Source: Sulfurimonas sp. (lineage in GTDB: Bacteria; Campylobacterota; Campylobacteria; Campylobacterales; Sulfurimonadaceae). Taken from it: a stretch of 43,847 nt of DNA. The translations under genes were made by a program, and so were the position numbers. The stretch lies in the NCBI GenBank assembly GCA_026988315.1, contig JALSLJ010000079.1, positions 1 through 43,847 on the forward strand, written 5' to 3'. The notes under the pieces were generated by a model. The model saw only the letters and a program-made list of their open reading frames with translations. It did no database searches and had not been told where the DNA came from. Of this stretch, positions 38,313-43,847 are shown in pieces (position 1 is the first letter of the stretch; every line of letters starts with the position of its first letter).

Positions 38313-38821
38313 TACATTAACCTTTTTGCTTTTTGTGCTTTAGACGCATGGTTAGCACGAATTTTCTTTTGTAGCAACATAACTCCATACTGAAGTGTCT
38401 CAGGACGAGGAGCACAACCTGGAAGGTATAGATCTACAGGGATAACACGATCAACACCTTGAACCGTTGCATAAGTGTTAAACATTCCACCAGTATTTGC
38501 ACATGAACCCATTGAGATAACCCATCTAGGTTCAGTCATCTGGTCGTGAAGTCTTTTGATAAATTCAGCGTGTTTTTTCGTAAGCGTTCCCGCTACAATC
38601 ATCACATCTGCTTGACGAGGTGAAGCTCTAAAAATCGTACCAAAACGGTCGAAATCAAACCTTGATGCCCCTGAAGCCATCATCTCAATACCACAACAAG
38701 CCAAACCATAAGTAAGTGCCCAAAGTGAATTTGAACGACCCCAGTTTACAATCTTGTCAATACTAGTAAGTGCTACTGGTAAACCACCATCTTGCGTATA
38801 ATTTATCTTATGTTGTGCCAT
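38312..38821 (-). CDS. nuoB: NADH-quinone oxidoreductase subunit B
   Basis: The 169-residue protein holds the terminal [4Fe-4S] cluster N2 next to the quinone. The ligands are in LACCGIEMM (adjacent cysteines), [10 protein letters not shown] and PGCAPRPE. The start at 38821 is fixed by AAGGAG about eight bases upstream, inside the end of nuoA, giving a 19-base overlap. Confidence 0.97.
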   Translation of the reverse strand: MAQHKINYTQDGGLPVALTSIDKIVNWGRSNSLWALTYGLACCGIEMMASGASRFDFDRFGTIFRASPRQADVMIVAGTLTKKHAEFIKRLHDQMTEPRWVISMGSCANTGGMFNTYATVQGVDRVIPVDLYLPGCAPRPETLQYGVMLLQKKIRANHASKAQKAKRLM

Positions 38822-39192
38822 TCAAGCGCTCCTTTTTTCCATGCATATATAAAACCAATTGTCAATAGTAAAATAAACATTAACATCTCAGCGAAACCAA
38901 ACCAACCTAATAGTTTAAAATCAACCGCCCATGGAAACATAAATACGATCTCTACATCAAACAATAAGAAAAGAAGTGCAAACAGGTAAAACTGTGGTGA
39001 TACTCTATTTGGTTGTTTTGTTATCTCTGGTCCACATTCGTAAACAGATAATTTAATTTTTTCAGCATCCTTAGCAGCTAGTGCGCGACTCGCTAGTCGG
39101 GCGATAACCGTTGTTGCAGCGAATGCTCCAAATGTTATAACAAAAAGTACAAATACCCCAAAATACGGATTTGCAGTTGCGATGTGCTCCAT
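38803..39192 (-). CDS. nuoA: NADH-quinone oxidoreductase subunit A
   Basis: The 129-residue membrane subunit of complex I has three hydrophobic helices (about 12-34, 67-91 and 97-119). Family signatures are YECGPEI in the loop, then [22 protein letters not shown]. It is the first gene of the nuo run, with AAAGGTAGG upstream of the ATG. Confidence 0.96.
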   Translation of the reverse strand: MEHIATANPYFGVFVLFVITFGAFAATTVIARLASRALAAKDAEKIKLSVYECGPEITKQPNRVSPQFYLFALLFLLFDVEIVFMFPWAVDFKLLGWFGFAEMLMFILLLTIGFIYAWKKGALEWHNIR

Positions 39193-39213
39193 ATAACCTA
39201 CCTTTATTTTTAA

Positions 39214-39219
39214 ATTATA
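39214..39219 (-). promoter_or_regulatory. Candidate -10 box for the nuo operon
   Basis: On the minus strand TATAAT (39219-39214) in the context GCAGATATAATTTA is 21 bases before the nuoA start. The region upstream is nearly pure A/T and further TATAAT matches occur at 39231-39236 and 39244-39249 on the plus strand, so the choice is uncertain. Confidence 0.35.
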
Positions 39220-39380
39220 TCTGCATAAGATATAATTTTTTTTTATAATTTGTTTTCTAAAGATCTAGAACCAAAGCGAGAGAGCCACTTTAGGCGTTAA
39301 AATCATTAGAAAAAACAGTTACTTGCACTATAACGAAAAGAGTATTAAACAAAAGATTCTGCAAGAGTAAGTGGGGGTAG

Positions 39381-39413
39381 ATGTCACTAAAAGGAACACT
39401 GCTTTAGTGACAT
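39381..39413. other. Strong hairpin in the 291-base gap between nuoA and the OlsF gene
   Basis: ATGTCACTAAA (39381-39391) and TTTAGTGACAT (39403-39413) form a perfect 11-bp stem with an 11-base loop. The gap 39193-39483 has no coding frame that I can support. The hairpin lies downstream of the OlsF gene (minus strand), about 70 bases after its stop, where a terminator or a processed 3' end could sit. No T run follows on the minus strand. A small RNA or a mobile-element remnant is another possibility. Confidence 0.5.
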
Positions 39414-39483
39414 TTATTGATGTGTGTAGAATCGTAATCCAGCATCAAACAATAGAGTTATAAATTATGAAAATATAATTTAA

Positions 39484-41196
39484 TTAACCTAAATATCTCT
39501 TTCTTTTATGCGGTTTTAATTTATGTGTGTCAACAACTAAAAAGCCATCAACACAATTGTCAAACTCTTTATCTATACCAAAATCCATAAACTCTACACC
39601 ATTATCATCACATAGATCAGCATATTGTTTATAGAGAGTTGGGATTGCATATCCTAACATTTGAAGCTCATTTTTTAAAGTCACAAGATCTTCTCTGTAA
39701 TTATCATTTAAAAATATATTTTCAAATTTTATTATATTTTTGCCTGATATTTGATAGTTGTCGCGATGAAATACACTTTGATTTTTTGCACCAAAATAAT
39801 TTTTATAAAAATATATCAAAAGTGAAACTGCTTCATCACTATAAGAACGAGATATACTCACACCACCAAACATATAGCGGATACTCGGATGTGCTTTTAA
39901 ATAAGCACCTATCCCTTGCCAGAGATAATCTAAGGCTCTCGAGTTCCAATATTTTGGCTGGATGAAACTTCGACCTAACTCTATACCGTCTTTAAAATAT
40001 TTACCAAACTCTTCCTTATATTCAAAAAGAGTAGATGTATAGAGTCCCTCAATATCTAGGGCTTCAATCACCTCTTGAGCTTGAGCAATTCGGTAGGAGC
40101 CTACTATCTCTAAATCCTTCTCATCCCAAAGAACTATATGCTCATAAATATAATCGAACTCATCTATATCACGCTTTTTACCACTCCCTTCTTTAACCTG
40201 TCTAAAACTTATCTCTCTAAGGCGACCAATCTCTTTTATAATGACATTATCTTCAGTATTAAAATATAGATAAATCTTTTTTCCATCACTTGTTTCTCCA
40301 AGTGGCTGTGCATTTTGTAGTTCATGTTTCAGCTCTTGTCTATTTTCTGCCAAGGCTATTGAGTTGTGTGTTTTAAAGATGCCACGGTTATTTTTCGAAA
40401 CTCTGTAAAAGTGTTTACGAAACAATTTCACCTTGTCAGCAATTGAAAATGATGGTATATTGTAGCTCTCATAGGGGATGCTTTTACCTATACTAAAAGC
40501 AATTTTCTTATCTTGATATTTAAACATCTCATGTGGTATAGTCGCTGTTGCTAAAGACTTGTTTATCATAGACAACATATAAAAGTTTTTAGAGTTCTTT
40601 GCTTCTATATATATGGGAAGAATAGGAGCTTGCATCTTCTGAGCAACTTTTAAAAATCCAGTACGCCATCTTGTATCTTTTATCCCATTCGGTCTTGCAC
40701 GACTCACTTCTCCAGAGGGGAAAATTATAACTGCCTGCTCTTTTTTCAGGGCATCATAAATAGCCTCTACGGAACTTCTCTCCATTTTCCCCTTAATGTT
40801 ATCTATGGGGATGAGCACCTCTTGTAAGTTCTCAAAACTACTTAAAAAATTTGAAGCAACAATTTTCACATCTTTTCGAACATCGGCAATCACATGAATC
40901 AAAGCAATAGCATCCAAAGCGCCAAGTGGATGGTTAGCAATAATTACACATTTTCCATATGATGGGATACGAGCAAGTTGATTTTTATTAATTGCTATAT
41001 CAAGATTAAAATATTCTAAAATTGCCTCAGAGAAACTAAACGCGTCTAAGTTCTTATTTGTATTTAAAAATGCGTTAATCTCATTTTCGTGAAATATGCT
41101 TTTAAACAGAGTGATGATACTTTTACGGACTAGATCTGGAAATTTTTCAAATGATGGATAATTATGAGTAAAATAACTCTCTACTGAAATTGCCAT
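39484..41196 (-). CDS. olsF: OlsF-like bifunctional ornithine lipid synthase (acyltransferase plus N-acyltransferase)
   Basis: The 570-residue protein fuses two acyltransferase types. Residues about 60-260 are PlsC/OlsA-like, with ANHPLGALDA (H89, D95) and FPSGEVSR (159-166). Residues about 320-500 are OlsB/GNAT_5-like (REISFRQVKEGSGKKRDIDEFD, YEHIVLWD, GSYRI, ELGRSFIQPKYW), the fold that acylates the alpha-amino group of ornithine. The combination is that of OlsF, which makes phosphorus-free ornithine lipids and is reported in several bacterial groups including epsilonproteobacteria. The order here (O-acyltransferase first) agrees with OlsF as I recall it. The spacing H-x5-D differs from classical PlsC H-x4-D. 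It follows a 59-aa ORF by 3 bases. Confidence 0.75.
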   Translation of the reverse strand: MAISVESYFTHNYPSFEKFPDLVRKSIITLFKSIFHENEINAFLNTNKNLDAFSFSEAILEYFNLDIAINKNQLARIPSYGKCVIIANHPLGALDAIALIHVIADVRKDVKIVASNFLSSFENLQEVLIPIDNIKGKMERSSVEAIYDALKKEQAVIIFPSGEVSRARPNGIKDTRWRTGFLKVAQKMQAPILPIYIEAKNSKNFYMLSMINKSLATATIPHEMFKYQDKKIAFSIGKSIPYESYNIPSFSIADKVKLFRKHFYRVSKNNRGIFKTHNSIALAENRQELKHELQNAQPLGETSDGKKIYLYFNTEDNVIIKEIGRLREISFRQVKEGSGKKRDIDEFDYIYEHIVLWDEKDLEIVGSYRIAQAQEVIEALDIEGLYTSTLFEYKEEFGKYFKDGIELGRSFIQPKYWNSRALDYLWQGIGAYLKAHPSIRYMFGGVSISRSYSDEAVSLLIYFYKNYFGAKNQSVFHRDNYQISGKNIIKFENIFLNDNYREDLVTLKNELQMLGYAIPTLYKQYADLCDDNGVEFMDFGIDKEFDNCVDGFLVVDTHKLKPHKRKRYLG

Positions 41197-41199
41197 AGC

Positions 41200-41379
41200 C
41201 TAAGCCACCATATACATATCAACAAGTTCTTGAGCAAGAGCTTCCACGCTTACATTATCAGATAAATATCTCTCTTCTATGTAGTCCCATTCATCTTCAA
41301 TTATCAATGATGCTTGTTGTATATTTATGTTGTATCTTTTAACGAGGTAATTCGTGAGTTTTATAGAGAAGGTTATCAT
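41200..41379 (-). CDS. 59-residue small protein upstream of the OlsF gene
   Basis: I do not recognise a family. The ORF runs from ATG 41379 to TAG at 41200. AAGGAA lies about seven bases before the ATG, and only 3 bases separate its stop from the olsF start, so it is probably translated in the same operon. The protein is helical and amphipathic, with acidic character (MITFSIKLTNYLVKRYN, then IIEDEWDYIEERYL and LAQELVDMYM) and no hydrophobic membrane helix. The rest of the stretch up to 41492 is AT-rich with no further gene. Confidence 0.6.
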   Translation of the reverse strand: MITFSIKLTNYLVKRYNINIQQASLIIEDEWDYIEERYLSDNVSVEALAQELVDMYMVA

Positions 41380-41492
41380 AGATTCGTTCCTTGCAAATAC
41401 ATTTAATTGTTGTATTTTGCACTAAGAATGTTGCAATACAATTACTTTAAAGCTACAATTGCATTACATTTTATAATAATTATACACAAAGG

Positions 41493-43229
41493 CTACTTAT
41501 TTAAAAATCCCATAGATTTTTCACTGTCAAAATTCCCCTCTTTCTCTCTGTTTATCTCTTGGATGAAATCTTGCAGTGAAAAGATTGGAGTCTCTCGAAC
41601 TGCTACTTTATAAGCTGTATTTTTGATGATTAAGTTTATTTGCCCGCCTGTTAACGAGTACTTTGCCAAAGGTTCAACTTCAAAACCTTCTTCATAAGGA
41701 GCATCAACTGGTAACATCATATCCCACAGCTCAATTCTTTGTTCTTCATTTGGTTTTTTGAACTCTATTTTATAATTGAAGCGTCTTGAAAATGCTTTGT
41801 CAATGTTTTCTAGTAAGTTTGTAGTGGCAATTAACATCCCTTTGAAGTTTTCTATCTGTTCTAAAAAAATATTTTGCATCTGGTTATGCATCTGGTCTGC
41901 ACTAGAAGTTATGCCACTTGAGCGTGAACTTAAAAACTGGTCTGCTTCATTTAAGAGTAAAATAGGTTCTGATTTTGTTTTTTCACTCAGTTCATAAAAT
42001 GTATCAAAGATTTTTCTAACATTTTTTTCACTCTCACCTACATACATAGATAAAATTTTAGAACAATCAAAAACAAGAACTTGTCTTTTTAAAGATTTTG
42101 CTAATGAATACGCAGTCATTGTTTTCCCTGTTCCTGCATGACCATAAAAGATGATTCTTGCATCTATGCCACTTTTTTTATCTTTTATGCCCCACTCAAC
42201 TAAGCGAGAAACCACCTCTTTATCTACCTGTCGCATTAGATTATGCAAAGTCTCTCTTGTTTTATCATTTAAAACTACATCATCTAGGGATGTTTCAGGT
42301 TCTACTAGCTCAAATATATCTTGAGTTTCCATAAGTGCATTAAGCTTTAAGCGACGAACTTTTTTATTTTTTTGTGGATGTATAATGCTTTGTAAAACAT
42401 CATCCACTATATAAAAAGCTCTTGAGATTCCACCAAAAGGGTTTAACATCTCTTCATAGTCAATTATTCCACCACTCAGTAAGTTTGAACCATCTTCAAG
42501 AAGTGAGCGGTTCTTAATTCGCTCATACTCATCAAAAGAGATTAAGTCTATGAGAGTATTCATCTCACGCAAAGATGCATCTGTAGCACTATACTCCTCT
42601 CTTAAAAGTGCTATAAAAATCACTTGTTCATAGGAGCTCATCTTTTTTTGTTTAAAGAACTTATCTAAAACAAGGTTTTCAGAGCTTTGCTCTACCCGTT
42701 CTTCTATCCGTTTTTCTAAGAGTTGCAGTTTATTTTGAACTCTATCTATCCCAAGAGAGTGTTCATGTACATTTTGACGGATGGCACTCATCTTTTGATA
42801 TAGCTCTATTCTGAAAAATTGATCCTGTAAGTACTCCAAATGGTCTGCATACGCTTTTACATCTGGTAAATCAGATTCTAATGTACCATCTTGAAGAAGT
42901 TTTAAAAATGATGGAGTAAGTCCAACTGCTGTGTTTAAAAGCTCAAGGGGTGTAACATCTGAGATTTTTAGCGGTGTAAAACTTTGCTGATGCAACCAGC
43001 CTAGTTCTAAGAGAGTTTTGAGTTCCTTTAAGTGGTCTAAATACTCAAAATTATCTCTAGTATATAGGTCTTGTATAATATCTAGAACAAGAACATCGTC
43101 TTGCCCTTGCAAATATTTTTTTGTTAAATACTGAAGCACAATAGCTTCAGCTTTATCACACTTTAGATGTATAAATATCTCAGAATTTTCTATTTTCTGT
43201 GTTTGTAAAAAATTGATTAATGTTTTCAA
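41493..43229 (-). CDS. AAA-family ATPase with variant Walker B
   Basis: The 578-residue cytosolic protein has an N-terminal region (about 1-300) of helices, probably coiled-coil and winged-helix elements, and a C-terminal AAA module (about 310-560). Walker A is GHAGTGKT (363-370). Walker B is ILLLNEAD, with Asn427 in place of the usual Asp before the catalytic Glu428. IATTNLLENIDKAFSRRFNYK gives the second region of homology and the arginine finger. The same LLxNEAD variant is, as I recall, seen in one branch of bacterial AAA proteins, so it is probably active. The substrate is unknown. It starts 8 bases before the 3' end of the FadL-like gene, suggesting one operon. Confidence 0.8.
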   Translation of the reverse strand: MKTLINFLQTQKIENSEIFIHLKCDKAEAIVLQYLTKKYLQGQDDVLVLDIIQDLYTRDNFEYLDHLKELKTLLELGWLHQQSFTPLKISDVTPLELLNTAVGLTPSFLKLLQDGTLESDLPDVKAYADHLEYLQDQFFRIELYQKMSAIRQNVHEHSLGIDRVQNKLQLLEKRIEERVEQSSENLVLDKFFKQKKMSSYEQVIFIALLREEYSATDASLREMNTLIDLISFDEYERIKNRSLLEDGSNLLSGGIIDYEEMLNPFGGISRAFYIVDDVLQSIIHPQKNKKVRRLKLNALMETQDIFELVEPETSLDDVVLNDKTRETLHNLMRQVDKEVVSRLVEWGIKDKKSGIDARIIFYGHAGTGKTMTAYSLAKSLKRQVLVFDCSKILSMYVGESEKNVRKIFDTFYELSEKTKSEPILLLNEADQFLSSRSSGITSSADQMHNQMQNIFLEQIENFKGMLIATTNLLENIDKAFSRRFNYKIEFKKPNEEQRIELWDMMLPVDAPYEEGFEVEPLAKYSLTGGQINLIIKNTAYKVAVRETPIFSLQDFIQEINREKEGNFDSEKSMGFLNK

Positions 43230-43237
43230 ATAATGCC

Positions 43238-43847
43238 TTAAAATTTATATCCTACACCTGCTGAAATCATAAGAGCATTTGTGTTTGAAAACTCTCCATT
43301 AATGCTATTGTCATTATTATCTGCAGATATAGTTCTATCTTCTTTCATAGAGTAAAGCATAGCTAAACCTGCACTCCATGATTTATCTATTTGGTATCTT
43401 CCACCAAAAGAGAAAGAGAAGGAATCTGCACCAGCTAGTTCATAGTTTAGTGTTTTTTCAGGAACGGGGGTTTCATCATAAAGCACACCACACATAAGAG
43501 TAAGTTTATCCAACTCCTGTGTTATACCTAAACGATAAGCATCTGCATCATCCCAGTTTTTCTCTATAGGGTCATCCATAGATGGTATAAGTATAGCAGG
43601 AATATCGCTATAGTAGTTAAAGTCTAGCTCCTTGTATGCAGACCAAAAATTTTTCTCATACACAAACTCTACAGTAGTCTTCGAGTCAAATGTATAAGCA
43701 ACTGCTACATTTAAAAGTGCTGGCAAAGGCACTGTTACACTTGCTCCCCCATCATAAACTTTTGGGCTTCCGATATAAAGCTTTGCATTTCCCTCTTCTT
43801 GCAAATCTACTTGTGAGCGATATGTCAAACCAAATTCCAATTTACTT
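43238..43847 (-). CDS. FadL/TodX-family outer-membrane transport protein, C-terminal part only
   Basis: The frame enters from the right edge and continues for about 203 codons, so the start is outside the window; the TTG at 43840 is internal. The visible part shows alternating strands typical of a beta barrel (TVEFVYEKNFWSAYKELDF, ADSFSFSFGGRYQ, ALMISAGVGYKF) and ends in an aromatic residue after GVGYK, as outer-membrane proteins do. The PLPALLNVAVAYTFD segment and the general pattern resemble FadL, a channel for long-chain fatty acids or hydrocarbons. Other barrels remain possible. It may be linked functionally to lipid uptake. Confidence 0.7.
   Translation of the reverse strand, partial: SKLEFGLTYRSQVDLQEEGNAKLYIGSPKVYDGGASVTVPLPALLNVAVAYTFDSKTTVEFVYEKNFWSAYKELDFNYYSDIPAILIPSMDDPIEKNWDDADAYRLGITQELDKLTLMCGVLYDETPVPEKTLNYELAGADSFSFSFGGRYQIDKSWSAGLAMLYSMKEDRTISADNNDNSINGEFSNTNALMISAGVGYKF

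Noticed and set aside
41380-41492. TTGCAA/TGCAAT-type short repeats upstream of the 59-aa ORF
   Set aside because: They are short matches in AT-rich DNA with no symmetrical spacing; not enough to call an operator.

Overview
The window is low-GC, gene-dense DNA from the chromosome of a flagellated epsilonproteobacterium (Campylobacterota). Sulfurimonas or a close relative fits best. The main grounds are a 15-gene nuo cluster with lineage-specific replacements for NuoE and NuoF and two tandem nuoG genes, homologues of the flagellar-motor scaffold proteins PflA and PflB, and a CetA/CetB-like split redox chemoreceptor. The order ftsH-prmA-cheY with a Psd-like gene, and serS close to pflB, agree with what I recall of the Campylobacter jejuni map. 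The genus is an inference; no rRNA or tRNA gene is present to settle it.

Layout. 1-380 (-): 5' part of a NIT-domain sensor. 610-1967 (+): rpsF-ssb-rpsR operon with a structured leader, closed by hairpins. 2076-3818 (+): exported beta-propeller-like/OmpA-like protein. 3793-4731 (-): serB and a small unknown gene. 4785-5696 (+): metF. 5677-6588 (-): a decayed PAS-GGDEF-EAL gene. 6651-7907 (+): serS. 8099-10571 (-): PAS protein plus NIT-domain methyl-accepting receptor. 10766-13099 (+): pflB-like TPR membrane protein.

From 39192 down to 13116 every gene lies on the minus strand. The order of transcription is nuoA-B-C-D, a 73-aa NuoE stand-in, a NuoF stand-in fused to a GltD-like flavoprotein, nuoG1, nuoG2, nuoH-I-J-K-L-M-N, pflA, a PDC-sensor membrane protein, hisH, hisA, cheY, prmA, ftsH and a Psd-like gene. 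Many junctions overlap or abut, so the nuo block looks like one transcription unit; cheY and the PDC gene have their own plausible promoters. After a 291-base non-coding gap come, also on minus, an OlsF-like bifunctional ornithine-lipid synthase with a 59-aa ORF directly upstream, an AAA ATPase, and the 3' part of a FadL-type outer-membrane protein running off the right edge.

How the genes fit together. Complex I keeps its full membrane arm and the quinone module (B, C, D, H, I), but its electron-input end is rebuilt: there is no NADH/FMN NuoF domain, only an N3-like domain lacking one cluster cysteine fused to a pyridine-nucleotide/FAD module, followed by two cluster-rich NuoG proteins. Motility and energy sensing are also represented: CheY, PflA, PflB, two NIT-domain receptors and a PAS redox sensor. 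I saw no CRISPR array, insertion sequence, tRNA, rRNA or phage gene. The most unusual content is the rebuilt complex I input module; the Psd-like protein without its autocleavage serine and the OlsF gene with its small upstream ORF are also worth attention.
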